Shown piece by piece: positions 23,341 through 34,185 of a stretch of 64,000 nt of DNA (positions are counted from its first letter, which is position 1; each line of letters opens with the position of its first letter). The notes beneath the pieces were generated by a model, which saw nothing but the letters and a program-made list of their open reading frames with translations, was not told the origin of the DNA and ran no database searches. A program made the translations under genes and the position numbers. The stretch lies in the NCBI RefSeq assembly GCF_052324685.1, contig NC_135226.1:16393384-16457383 (forward strand), in the 5' to 3' direction. This DNA is from Brachyhypopomus gauderio. Lineage: Eukaryota; Chordata; Actinopteri; Gymnotiformes; Hypopomidae.

Positions 23341-24852
23341 CAAAATGTGAAAGAATTCCAGGTAGTGTATAACTCCTTTATGTATAAATATACCACCAGA
23401 TGTACATAAATACCACAAGCAAATTTAACCCACTGTAGAGCATTGTTTTAAAAGTGGGTTGGGATTATATAGTTATTGCTGCAAATTGTAGGTTATAAAA
23501 TCTGTCCAAACTTGACGAGACTGCAACTCTGATATTATTTGATATCTTTTAGTTCTATGGTATGTCAGTGTGAATGTTAAGCAAATCCAGACTAAATGAA
23601 AACAACTGAGCATCTGCTGTTTCTATCTTTGTGCATCTAGGTCAATAAATGTTACATTTGTGCAGCGCCCTCTCTCCTTCCCACTTCCTTGCTCACGACA
23701 TGAATGTATCTTGACAAACAAATGCAAATTTTAAAAATGATAATTATTCTTACACTGCTCACTATGTTGTTAGACCCTGGGTAATTAACAGCATGTGCCT
23801 AAACATTGTCTAGGGCCCTAGAAATCAACCTGGGAAATAATGTTTGCAGATATGTTTAACATTGTCTGATTTCATTAATGAGAACGCCTCCTTAACAAAG
23901 ATAATAATTAATTAGTGAACCCAGAGGTGATGCATGGTTGGAACAAACACTTTGTTATCACTGACATAGCACCTATGTTCAAGGGAATATCTAATCAAAG
24001 TACTTCAGCTTACCAATTAGAACTGCAGTTAATATGCTGCCCTATAAAAAAGGATATATCACATTAACTAACAATATTAATGAATATTTTTGCTATTTGC
24101 ATACCATAATTAAAGTATTTATTATTCATAACATTATTTACTATCTAAGTACTTTCATAGTCATCTTGCTTTAGCATCCTTTTTTATAATTACATTAAAA
24201 AATATATAATTAAGAAATATAACATCTAAACTATGTGACCTAAAATGCTTTTGAGTTTTTAACACAAAGCATAAATATTTATAAATGCAAAGAATTACTG
24301 TTACACTCTGACTTCAGTGACAGTGGGCTATGGCTTTTTTTTTCTTCATTCCTAAGGGATCATTATATATGTTTACATGGTTGTGTGCAGAGTTAGTTTT
24401 GGTGGCCATTATTTTCCATGAAGCAAACCAAGAAGAAAGAGCAACAGAAAACCTCAGACAGGTACATGCATGCTTACATATATGCATACATACATGTAAA
24501 CAATGTGATTTTGAAATTACAATGACTAAAATGGGTGTACTAAATTGTTGTAAAGTATCTGAAATAATAGATATACATGATTGTATGAATGCACAAATGT
24601 TTAAGAAGTATAATATAAATATGATTAATTGGCTACTTAAACAGAATAAGCTAAACACTAAACTAAAACTAACGCATCAGAATAATAGCTTGCTGAAGTA
24701 TTTGTGATAATTGAGTGCAGCTATTGAAATCGGATTTCAGTGTTACTCTCTACAGTGATGACATGTTTAATATGTTCTCAAAAGAAAGAAATACCATTTG
24801 AAAGCTATTCTGCTGATCTAATATTAGCTCTAATGGACTACTTCACAGTGAC
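23341..24852. other. Intergenic, AT-rich; possible OR 5' region
   Basis: No coding frame of recognisable character. A 125-codon frame at 24330 is AT-driven. Candidate splice acceptors before the OR CDS are tgttactctctacag (to ~24755) and a weaker cttcacag five bases before the ATG. Confidence 0.5.
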
Positions 24853-25836
24853 ATGACAGAGGAATTTCAAGGAGCAAATTTTTCACACACGATGTTCATT
24901 TTTGTTGGATTTCCAGAGATCTTTCAATACAGGAAACTACTTTTCTTACCATTTTTCCTGAGTTATATTTTAGTTGTGGTTGGAAATTCTTTAATGCTTT
25001 TTGTCATTAAAAATACAAAAAGTCTTCATAGCCCAATGTACATGTTAGCATGTGCATTAGCTATTGTTGATATCATTGTTCCTACTGCAATTGTTCCAGC
25101 TATGCTGCTCAGTTTCCTTTTTGACTTAAATGAAATATCTTTGGTTGGTTGTTTGATACAAATGTTTTTTATTCACTTCTTTTCGTCTATAGAGTCTACC
25201 ATTCTTTTAGCAATGGCTCTGGATCGAACTGTAGCTATCTGCAGTCCACTTCGATATACTGCAGTCATGAACTCATCAATGTTTGTAAAACTTCTGCTTT
25301 TCACATTGATCAGGAGTGGCACAATAATGTCAGTTCTAGTTGGCTTGGTTACATCTTTGTCTTTCTGTGGGTCCAATATTATTTATCACTGCTACTGTGA
25401 CCACATGGCTCTTGTTAGCTTAGCCTGTAATTCAACCGTAAAGAATAATGCAATGGGTCTTGCTGTCATTGTTTGTTTTGTCGGAATCGATATATCTGCC
25501 ATTTTCTTCTCATATGTAAAAATTCTGCATGTGGTGCTGAGAGCAGCAGCAGGTGAGCAGAGATCAAAAGCACTTCATACCTGTGGCACTCACCTGATTG
25601 TCATGATGTGCTTTTATTTTGTAGGAAGTGTCACTTTTCTCTCGCATAATCTCAGCATCCCAATTCCAGTGGGTGTCAACACCTTTCTGGGAATTACATA
25701 TATAGTTTTTCCTGCATGCATTAATCCAATCATCTATGGGGTCCGAACGAAAGAGATAAAGAAAGCATTATTAAAAATGTTTAAAATACGTGTAAATAGG
25801 GTGGTTGCAGTAAAGGTTTCAACTTTAAAATACTGA
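24853..25836 (+). CDS. Odorant receptor (type 1, class I-like), intact
   Basis: A 327-residue, single-exon receptor. Marks: NFS glycosylation site (9-11), GNS in TM1 (44-46), LHSPMY (58-63), Cys100, MALDRTVAIC (121-130), extracellular loop 2 with HCYCDHMALVSLAC (179-192), KALHTC before TM6 (239-244) and NPIIYG (281-286). It shares the CLIQMF and HCxCxHMALVxLAC signatures with the gene at 12424, so both belong to one local clade, but it is well diverged. The C-terminal tail is ~15 residues longer and basic. The upstream start fits the conserved N-terminal glycosylation position. No stop or frameshift is seen. Confidence 0.94.
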   Translation: MTEEFQGANFSHTMFIFVGFPEIFQYRKLLFLPFFLSYILVVVGNSLMLFVIKNTKSLHSPMYMLACALAIVDIIVPTAIVPAMLLSFLFDLNEISLVGCLIQMFFIHFFSSIESTILLAMALDRTVAICSPLRYTAVMNSSMFVKLLLFTLIRSGTIMSVLVGLVTSLSFCGSNIIYHCYCDHMALVSLACNSTVKNNAMGLAVIVCFVGIDISAIFFSYVKILHVVLRAAAGEQRSKALHTCGTHLIVMMCFYFVGSVTFLSHNLSIPIPVGVNTFLGITYIVFPACINPIIYGVRTKEIKKALLKMFKIRVNRVVAVKVSTLKY

Positions 25837-26221
25837 TTTGCATTGCAATACTGGTACTTTAATCTGTGCCGTCATCTGCTTTAATGATTTTAATCAGGGT
25901 ATGCTGGATGTTTTTCAGCCATGCATAAATAAAAGTTGCGGAATTTTATGCTGCTATAGTTTTTAAAAATTGCTTCAGTACAGTTTGTCTTTGATGTCCT
26001 TAATGCAATCTGGTAGTCTTAATTTGATTCCAGTAATGTAAGAAAAAGGAGGGTTAATCCAAAATGGCTGTGACAACTAAAATCTAAACTACTGATATCT
26101 AAAGTACAGTTTAAAGTACTGTTCATGACATCTAAAATAAAGGAGCTTCATCTGAAGCTTCAAAATGTGATGTATGCCTATGCAGTAAATCAGAGTTAAT
26201 TAAATTCTCTTTAATTGTTGT
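25837..26221. other. 3' flank of the OR, nothing further seen
   Basis: AT-rich. An aataaa at ~25928 could serve as the poly(A) signal of the upstream OR. Confidence 0.45.
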
Positions 26222-26440
26222 TATGGTGACTGGCGTCAGCCAGAGGAGGATGGGTTCCCCCCCTGAGTCTTGGTTCCTCTCAAGGTTTCTTCCTCATGCT
26301 CTTAGGGAGTTTTTCTTTGCCACTGTCGCCTTTGGCTTGCTCACTGGGGGTTTGGACTCGGACACTTGTAAAGCTGTTTTGTGACAACAGCTGTTGTAAA
26401 AAGCGCTATATAAATGAATTTTGATTGATTGATTGAAATG
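26222..26440 (+). mobile_element. LINE 3' tail with (TGAT)n end
   Basis: It holds ttcctctcaaggtttcttcc, gccactgtcgcctttggctt, gtgacaacagctgttgtaaa, then aagcgctatataaatgaatt and a ttgattga tail. The same tail occurs at 59335-59535 (+) and, shortened, at 61265-61376 (-). Only the 3' UTR is present, as expected for heavy 5' truncation. Clade not assigned. Confidence 0.8.
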
Positions 26441-27559
26441 GCATCTACAGTGCATAAATTAAACACCATTCCCCAGAAACTGTTGGTGTGAACCTGGGGA
26501 TGTACAACTCACAAAAACTTTACTAAAGGAGCAATGGACAACCAGCACTGACACATGCCTCAAGGAAGTGAACTAATCTTTGTAACTGGTTTGTGTGCTT
26601 GTAAAAGAAAATGTTTGGCTCTAAGAATCAAGACTCACATGCTGCTCATGTGCTGCTCTTATGTCAGAGAATACATTTAAATATTCATCAATATTCATGT
26701 CTTCATATCAGGGTTAAGTTGGTGTGCTTATGTGTTTGTTTTCCCCCATCCAATGAAACTTGCACATATCTACTTCTGTAGAATATTAATTAGAGGTCAA
26801 AGACCAGAACCCATAACTCTGTTAATTAGTCTTATTATTTTTTGGTTATAAATGTGGATTATGAAAACCTGTAGAACCTCAATATCCATGTGTGAAATGT
26901 TAAATATAGTATGACTAATAAGAAATGCAGACACAATCTTAAAAGAAAGCAGATATTTGGTGTGTGATTTACGTTAAGCCCCAGTGGCCCTAATCCTGTC
27001 CAACACTTCAGTGTAGTGCCGATCACTGGGATTAATTCCTTTCCCTGTGTATAAAATCTAGAAACCTGATATTCACTCTTCAGGGAACTTGTGTATTTTC
27101 AAAGCAAGTAAATCATACAAAAGAATATTCTTGGAGATGCAGCTAGATTTTTGTTGGTTTTATTTGAGGTATTAAATTGAATGTCTAATGGGAGTTCTTA
27201 ATGCTAAACAGACTGTAGGACTCTATTAATTAGACGTCAGAAAAGACAATATAGTTGGGACAAAATCAATTAAAATTGTTTACAAGAAATTCAGACATTT
27301 TTGCAGATGCTCTCACCTGATGATGTCTCATTATTGTGCTGTTCTTAAATAGAACCAGTTGTTTATAAATTTGTACCAAAAACTTTGTTTGAATAGGCAT
27401 TCAGGTTACTTAATCCACTTTCATAGCTTGTAGCACTGCCCTTTCAACTTTTTAATTTTCAAAATATTTAGAATTTGATTTCACAATTTATTTTGGTTTC
27501 ATTTGCAGCTTTTAAGTCTGCAATGTTCTTTTTTCTTTTACATTTATATTATTTGAGCT
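26441..27559. other. Intergenic, no gene seen
   Basis: AT-rich, without credible frames or obvious repeats. Confidence 0.6.
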
Positions 27560-28034
27560 CTTTGAATTGCAAATGTATATCAGAGAATGGACCTCAAATA
27601 ACTTCCTACAGCTAAATGACAACAAGACTGATGTATTGATCATTGCTCCCAAAAGGCTTAGTCAAACGTTTAACTCAGGGCAATTCAGGGCAAACAACCT
27701 GAGTTTACTGTCTGTGCCACGCTCACGTCTAAAGACTCGTGGAGACCGAGCGTTTAAGGTGGTTGCTCCAAAACTGTGGAACACACTTCCTCCACATTTA
27801 AGATCAGCTGACTCTGTGGATACTTTTAAAAAACAGCTAAAGACTTTCCTTTTTACGCACGCGTTTAATTAGTGGTGGAGGTTGCAGCCGTTGACCTCTG
27901 TTTTATAGTGTGTGTTTTTATTTTTTGTTATTTTTTTGTTATTTTATTTTATTTTCCGTTGTAAAGCACTTTGTGGCTTGTGCCTGTGAGAAGTGCTATA
28001 TAAATGAATTTTAATTACTTACTTACTTACTTAC
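27560..28034 (+). mobile_element. LINE remnant (L2/CR1-like) with internal deletion
   Basis: A 101-codon frame begins with REWTSNNFLQLNDNKTDVLI, the region after the YxDD box in L2-like reverse transcriptases. It jumps directly to SVPRSRLKTRGDRAFKVVAP and LWNTLPPHLR, which belong near the ORF2 C-terminus, so the part between is deleted in frame. The 3' UTR ends gtaaagcactttgtgg ... gtgctatataaatg and a (TTAC)n tail. Confidence 0.8.
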
Positions 28035-29275
28035 TACATAAAATGTTCTAATATAAATATACATGCCTTGCAGTGAAAAGTCATTCTACCAGCAGGTATG
28101 TTTGAAATTATGTTGGATTTATTATTTACAATTAAGAAATTAAATTGTTTGAGATCGATAAAATAGAAGAAATGCATAGAAAAATGTAAGAACTCCTATG
28201 AGCTCAAAATAGGTTAACAACTTATTTTTAATTGTTTTAATACAAGTTAAAATGGTTTTTTTATTTCTTCAAAAATCATGCAGTGTTAAGCATAATATAT
28301 AATATAAAAAAATAAATAAGATATTTTTTCCTTTGATAGACTGATTCATAATAAAAAACTTGTTCCATTAGATACTCACTCAGAAGGAGGTTTTTGAGCA
28401 TCTTCATAAATGGTTACTTACCGCCACCTAGTGGTAGGTATTCTGCCCAACGTGTTAGTTCATTCGTTATGCAAAAACTGGAGATAGTGTCACAAGGCAT
28501 ATATCTGACCTGAATAGATATTTTAAGTTCAGTATTGTGTTTTTTTCATTGAAATTGGAATTTATTCTTGAAAAACTGAATTAATTTATTTCTGCTTATG
28601 TCTTGGTTATGTTGTGTGCTGATGTTCTATATTATGTGTGTGTTCTGCGTTATATGTCTGATAATGTCTTTTGTACTTATTGTAAGCGTCTTTGGGTTCT
28701 GAAAAGCACTATATAAATATAATTTCTTCTTCTTATTGTTGTTGTTGTTATTATTATAAGAACTTCAACAAGATCAGAGATTTCCTGACAAAACCAGGCC
28801 TAGCTTTTTACCATCCATGCTTTTATCTCTAGAATGGTTGATTACTGTAATGGCATCCTAACAGAACTCCCAAAAAAGACAAATGGCTTCAGCACATTAT
28901 TTTCAACAATAGCCTAAATATATCATCTGATATTAAAAGGCAGAAACTGACTTTTTTCTAACTACAGCATGACCTCTAGATCTTTGAGTATAACCTTAAA
29001 AAAAAAATTAATTAATTCCAGAGAGGAAACTCTTGCTTGGTCTTCCATGGAGAAATGTTTCACAGTTTAAGATGAGCTATATAAAAGTCCACCTAGTCAA
29101 TAGCTCCAAAAACCGAGGCATTGTGATAACATGGTCAAACAGGTATGATTGGTAATGTAATTTTTCTCATTTGGTCAGTTTTTTTCCATCTATTTTATTA
29201 TAGTAAGTAGTAAATTCTACTGATGTAATTATACTCACAATGATGGAAATTTTATATGGTATACTGTATGTCTTT
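28035..29275. other. Intergenic, with a second LINE/SINE 3' tail near 28630-28745
   Basis: The tail reads tgtaagcgtctttgggttctg ... gcactatataaatataattt followed by ttcttc and ttattg repeats. The rest is AT-rich with no gene. The last part includes the intron end upstream of the next OR. Confidence 0.6.
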
Positions 29276-29289
29276 CAGGGTCAATAAAT

Positions 29290-30276
29290 ATGCTGCATTT
29301 CAACGTTACTCTCATTTTTATGGCTTATGGACCTCCAGGGCCATTCAATTATGGAGTCTTCTTTGTCACTTTTGTGACTTACCTTGCAACAGTTTTTGCC
29401 AATGTTATTTTACTACTAGTAATCTACTTTGACACAAGTCTCCATAAGCCTATGTACATATTTTTATTCAACCTAGCAATTAATGGACTGATTGGAACCT
29501 CAGCTGTTCTGCCTAACATCATGGTCAACCTTCTTAATGAAATCCAATACATCTCCTATTACAACTGTCTGCTACAAGTGTTCTTTATCAATTTTTATGC
29601 AATCTGTGCATATGCAATTTTAATGGTCATGGCATATGACAGATATGTCTCTATTTGTAAACCACTGCAATATCACAACATTATGACACCAGCTACAATT
29701 AGGATGCTTCTGGGCATAGCGTATATTTTTCCGTTTTGCTTTTTAGCTGTGCAGCTTCACCTAACTTCAACACTGCCTCTTTGTAGATATACTATAAACA
29801 AGCTGTTTTGTGATAATTTAGCGATAGTTAATCTCTCTTGTGTTAGGAGTGTACCTGGAGACCTGTATGGTTTGGCTGGAGTAGTTATATTCCTTGGTGT
29901 TCCATTGTTACTGGTAATTCTGTCTTATGTAAGAATATTACTTGTTAGTTTAAAAGCATCAGCAAATGCCAAGCAAAAGGCTTTAAGAACATGCGCCCCC
30001 CACTTAATCACATTTATAAATTTTTCAACAGCCAGCCTTTTCTCTGTAATATACAATCGATTTAATAATTATATGTCAAAAGAGCTAAATGTTTTCATGT
30101 CCATACATTTTATTCTGATTCCACCTCTCTTGCATCCAGTTATATATGGGATAAGAACTGAGAGGATTAGCAAAAGTCTCAGAAAAATTTTACAAAGCAA
30201 GGTTTTTGCATTTGAATTTACTGAATTCCGTCGGAAAACAAAAGACAACATTAACAAAACAGCTTTTATTTGTTAG
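29290..30276 (+). CDS. Odorant receptor (type 1), intact but with HPVIYG in TM7
   Basis: A 328-residue receptor. Marks: NVT glycosylation site (5-7), LHKPMY (51-56), Cys93, MAYDRYVSIC (114-123), SY in TM5, KALRTCAPHL (230-239), and HPVIYG (282-287) where nearly all receptors have NPxIY. A clear acceptor, gtatgtctttcag, ends 11 bases before the ATG. The C-terminal tail is long and basic (RRKTKDN). A fragment of this gene's 5' part is duplicated at 31397-31608. The Asn-to-His change in the TM7 motif could affect activation, yet the frame is clean, so I call it functional with reservation. Confidence 0.92.
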   Translation: MLHFNVTLIFMAYGPPGPFNYGVFFVTFVTYLATVFANVILLLVIYFDTSLHKPMYIFLFNLAINGLIGTSAVLPNIMVNLLNEIQYISYYNCLLQVFFINFYAICAYAILMVMAYDRYVSICKPLQYHNIMTPATIRMLLGIAYIFPFCFLAVQLHLTSTLPLCRYTINKLFCDNLAIVNLSCVRSVPGDLYGLAGVVIFLGVPLLLVILSYVRILLVSLKASANAKQKALRTCAPHLITFINFSTASLFSVIYNRFNNYMSKELNVFMSIHFILIPPLLHPVIYGIRTERISKSLRKILQSKVFAFEFTEFRRKTKDNINKTAFIC

Positions 30277-31305
30277 GAACATCTATTTTGAGATTGTCCT
30301 TTCATACTGGTTTTCATAATCAGGGATGGATTATATAACTTTACAGTTCTTGGGTGTTGGGTTGACAGTATTACGCTTAGACGTGTGTATTTCTACTTTC
30401 ACTCTCTGTTATATCTCTTGTTCTGTCTGTGCGCAAGAATCCAGAAATGTTATATTGTTACTGTTGATATTATTTTTCTACAACATTTTTAAAATGTCTA
30501 GAAACGTACAAGGAAACAGATGAAGGAAGCAGTCTTCACCTTCTTTTTATGGCATATTCAGCAAAGCTCAGTATAAACATGATCTTAGTAATTCAAATAT
30601 ATCAATACATGTTCATTCTGATGTGAGTACATAAATGTTCTGTATATACTTGTACATTAAAATATACACTTATAATGGGCATTAAATGGATGCAAACTTA
30701 TTAAATAAATGCAGTTTATTTACGTACTAAGTAGTTTCCTTCTGAAACAAAGTTTTTCACTAGATGCCATGAAAGTCACTAAAGTCACTATTTAATATAA
30801 TTGATTTATGAACATTCATCCTCTAATAATCTGAAAAATAAAACTAAAACACCCTAAGGCCAGAGAATGTGTAAAAGGTTCTCTTCCTTCCGCAATATTA
30901 AACCATAACCATGTCTGTTATGCCATGTACACTGCTTTCTTTTATGGATTCTGGATTTTCTGGATAGTCTAAAAATGTTTAAGCATCAACGTGTTTTCTT
31001 TGGAATCATATGCAGTCCAATATATGCAGTCCAATATTAAAATTACAATTGATTTGAACCCTAAACCCAAACTGCGCAAAGTGTCTGTCAAAATCAAAAA
31101 TAAAATGTTTATGAAACATACTATTTAAGCTTTTTTCACCAGAAAAGGAATACAGAATTGCTTGTTTAATTTCATATATTGGTATGTGTTGAATGGTCTT
31201 TTAGTATAATATAGTTATTTGATATTCAATTTCTTTTACAGTCATTTATGAATTTAATGATTCAAAAAACTAAATTATTTGAAATTATTTGACACAGATT
31301 GCAGT
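30277..31305. other. Intergenic, no gene seen
   Basis: AT-rich. tgcagtccaatat is repeated back to back near 31013-31035. Nothing else recognised. Confidence 0.55.
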
Positions 31306-31703
31306 TCCCAAGATACTATTTGGTGCACCTAAGCATGCAGTCACCTAAACAATTAGCTTAGAATGTATAAAATTTGTTTTTTTAAATCAACTGTATTATA
31401 AATTCTACTGATGTAATTATAATACTCACAATGATGGAAATTTTATATGGTATACTGTATGTCTTTCAGGGTCAATAAATATGCTGCATTTCAACTCTCA
31501 TTTAGATGGCTTATTGACCTCCTGGGCCATTCAATATGGAGTCTTCTTTGTCACTTTTGTGACTTACCTTGCAACAGTTTTTGCCAATGTTATTTTACTA
31601 CTAGTAAAGATTGAGGCTAGTATGTGGTTTCAGTATGCAGTTCCCAAGATGCTACTTGGGAACATAAGCAGTCACCTAAACCATTAGCTTTGAATGTATA
31701 AAA
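31306..31703. repeat. ~70-bp direct repeats flanking an OR fragment
   Basis: The left copy (31306-31372) and right copy (31636-31703) share gcagttcccaagat, then (g/c)cagtcacctaaac and attagct, and end gaatgtataaaatt. Between them sits the OR fragment. The spacing and orientation suggest that the fragment was captured together with a duplication of the receiving site. Confidence 0.75.
31397..31608 (+). pseudogene. OR gene fragment (5' part of the 29290 gene)
   Basis: Near-identical to 29211-29424: it includes the intron end, the splice acceptor, the ATG (31481) and the first ~43 codons (YGVFFVTFVTYLATVFANVI is unchanged). Small deletions and substitutions shift the first few codons, and the homology stops at ttactactagtaa. 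Because intron sequence is included, it is a DNA-level duplicate, not a retrocopy. It cannot encode a receptor. Confidence 0.9.
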
Positions 31704-33258
31704 TTAAAACTTATGAAAATGAAAAGCTTGCCTGGGTGTGCAGAATCTTACCAGTGGCACAACGTCCTTAAACTAAGAAATTAACTGCAATCTGGGCTAG
31801 TAGTTCTACAGAGAATGCAAGAGAGAAACTCTAATGTAAGAGAGAAGCTGAATTGTTTTTGCTGAATTGATGACTTTGCACTTTAAAAGGAGAATTCTGA
31901 ACATAGAACAATCTTAAGAAATCCCCATCAATGCATAGATGAATCCAGGCACAGACATTACCAGTTATCACTAAGGCCAAAAAGGATTAGTGATTCTCTG
32001 CCTCCCTCTAGTGGCTCAGGTGGGCTTAAGGGAGCTGGGCCTCAATGTAATCAATACATTTTTGCAATAAAGTACCATTTAGAGTAAGACAAATACATTA
32101 AAAAATATACTTTACACATTCCTATTGTCTTATTGATGCTCTGCTTGAACAAGCATTTCCAGTATGAAAAGACTGCTATCTGCTAAGAAACCTAATTCGA
32201 ATTTCAGTACTAGGACTTCAGGCTGAATTTGTATCATGCTTCTATTTTTTGCAGTAGACAACATGGTAACACATATGAAGCTTACACTTTTTTACACTTA
32301 CATTTTACTCTGCACAACCTGTATAAGTACATTGGTTGAGGTATTATCATTTCTATTTGAAATATTAGATATGTTGCTTGGGAAGAGCAGTGGCAGAACT
32401 ACCCACAGTGTCTGCATCAACATACGGAGTTAGTATTTAATATACTGAAATAAACAATAACTAGATGTTTTATGTCTGTAGTAACATTTCAGTCATCCAT
32501 TCTGTCTATACTGAGAGTTCTAGACTGTAGTTGGGGCCTCTTTGATATTTTAGCAGGTATGTTAAAACTAGGGAAAATTCCAAAATGTATAGATGAGATT
32601 GAAGCAAATTTGAATGCATATATTTAATTTGCATGTATATATTTCATGGCAATCTTTTATATAAAGAGCTAATCTACAGTATATTCTATGCCTGTAACAT
32701 AAAAATAAACATTTACTAATTCATTTACAGGATATGTAGGATATGGATTTTCTGTTGCAAAAATTATTATTATTAATAAAGTCTATTATTAAACACATAA
32801 CCCAGTTCCTCATGTTCATTGAGGTTTCTTTAAAGCAAAAATGTATAAAATGTTTATTTATTTATTTTTAAATATATTTTTATTGTTTTCCAAACATGTT
32901 TTGCACACAGTGATGCACCACAAGAAGTCCTAAAACAGTATAAAATGTTTATTACATTATATCACTTGAAAATAATATCTAAAGTAATAGTCTATTGAAA
33001 ACATTAATCAGTTTAGTACATTGCTGACCTTTAAAAAGTTTTATTGTACACAGAGAAAAAGCAGAACAGACATCTGAAATGTATGAGTTTTAATAACAGC
33101 AAATGATTTAGTACAACAAACATTCTTCTTAAAGATTTCATAAAGGGCACAAGCACAAGAAGTTATTTTAACATACTTTCTTAATCAGTTAGAAAAAAAA
33201 ATGCAATGGATCATGAAGCAATTCTAGAAAAAAATCTAGAAGACTGATTCAGATGCTT
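31704..33258. other. Intergenic, no gene seen
   Basis: AT-rich. No credible coding frame. The segment 32850-32940 (tatttttattgttttccaaa) is repeat-like but unclassified. Confidence 0.55.
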
Positions 33259-34185
33259 TTACTTTATAGAAAATATTTTTTTCTTACATACAGCATTAAT
33301 CTTAGACAGCCTTATGCCATACATAATAGGGTTTAGTAGTGGTGGACAAATTATAAAGTAGACTGAAATAATCACACGTAGCACAGGAGGCATGTATAAC
33401 TTATCAAACCTACTCGAGAAGATCTCGAATGAACAGCCAAGAGAGAAATTCAGCAGTGAAACAAGGTGTGGTGTACAGGTAGCCATGACCTTTTGAGTAG
33501 CACCTGCAGAGGACTCTAAACAGGCTTTCATAATTTTTAAATAAGAATATGAAATTAGCATTACGGGAATTATAATAGTTATGATAGAACCGGTGATACC
33601 ATAAATGTTATTCACTGTGGTGTCTGAGCATGCAAGCTTTACAAGCATATAGTTGTCACACCATACTTTCTCTATGACATTTCCACACAACTCGGACCGC
33701 AAATTCAATAAGAGATTGCCAGAGAACTTGACAAAAGATATCAGCCATACTAGAGCAATCAACATAAACACCCTATTGTGACTCATTTTGCTCCTATACA
33801 GTAAAGGATAACATATAGCTGTATACCTGTCATAAGACATAATTGCTAAATTGCCAAATTCCACAGAAGCATATGTGTACAGAGAAAATATTTGTACATA
33901 ACAATAAATTATTTTAACTTCATGAGTCTTGGAAAGCATATTGGTCAAAATAGAAGGGAAAAATGCAGCACTTCCATATAATTCATTTATAGACAAACTA
34001 CAAAGAAAAATATACATGGGTTCATGCAGTGACCTCTCCACACAAATGACTCCAATCAATAATGAATTTGCTAATATGACTGTTATATACAGTAGTAGTA
34101 GAATTGTGAAATAAAGATAGTTAAAGTATCCGACATCAATGTAGCCAGCAAGTATAATAGTAGTAAAATGTGTGGAGTTACCCAT
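33259..34185 (-). CDS. Odorant receptor (type 1), intact, opposite strand
   Basis: A 308-residue receptor from the Met at 34185. The frame extends 39 codons further upstream, but that extension has no OR character, whereas this Met places the NST glycosylation site at residues 3-5 as in its relatives. Marks: LHEPMY (53-58), Cys95, MSYDRYTAIC (106-115), LCGNVIEKVWCDN in loop 2, SYSY in TM5, KVMATC before TM6 (232-237), NPIMYG in TM7 (285-290). It is the only OR on the minus strand. The motif set (SINELYGSAAFFP, VKLACSDTTVNNIYG) groups it with the ORs at 43413, 50034 and 62077. Confidence 0.94.
   Translation of the reverse strand: MGNSTHFTTIILAGYIDVGYFNYLYFTILLLLYITVILANSLLIGVICVERSLHEPMYIFLCSLSINELYGSAAFFPSILTNMLSKTHEVKIIYCYVQIFSLYTYASVEFGNLAIMSYDRYTAICYPLLYRSKMSHNRVFMLIALVWLISFVKFSGNLLLNLRSELCGNVIEKVWCDNYMLVKLACSDTTVNNIYGITGSIITIIIPVMLISYSYLKIMKACLESSAGATQKVMATCTPHLVSLLNFSLGCSFEIFSSRFDKLYMPPVLRVIISVYFIICPPLLNPIMYGIRLSKINAVCKKKIFSIK

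Noticed and set aside
24330-24707. 125-codon frame upstream of the 24853 OR
   Set aside because: AT-rich, overlapped by a similar frame on the other strand, with no domain or conserved motif.
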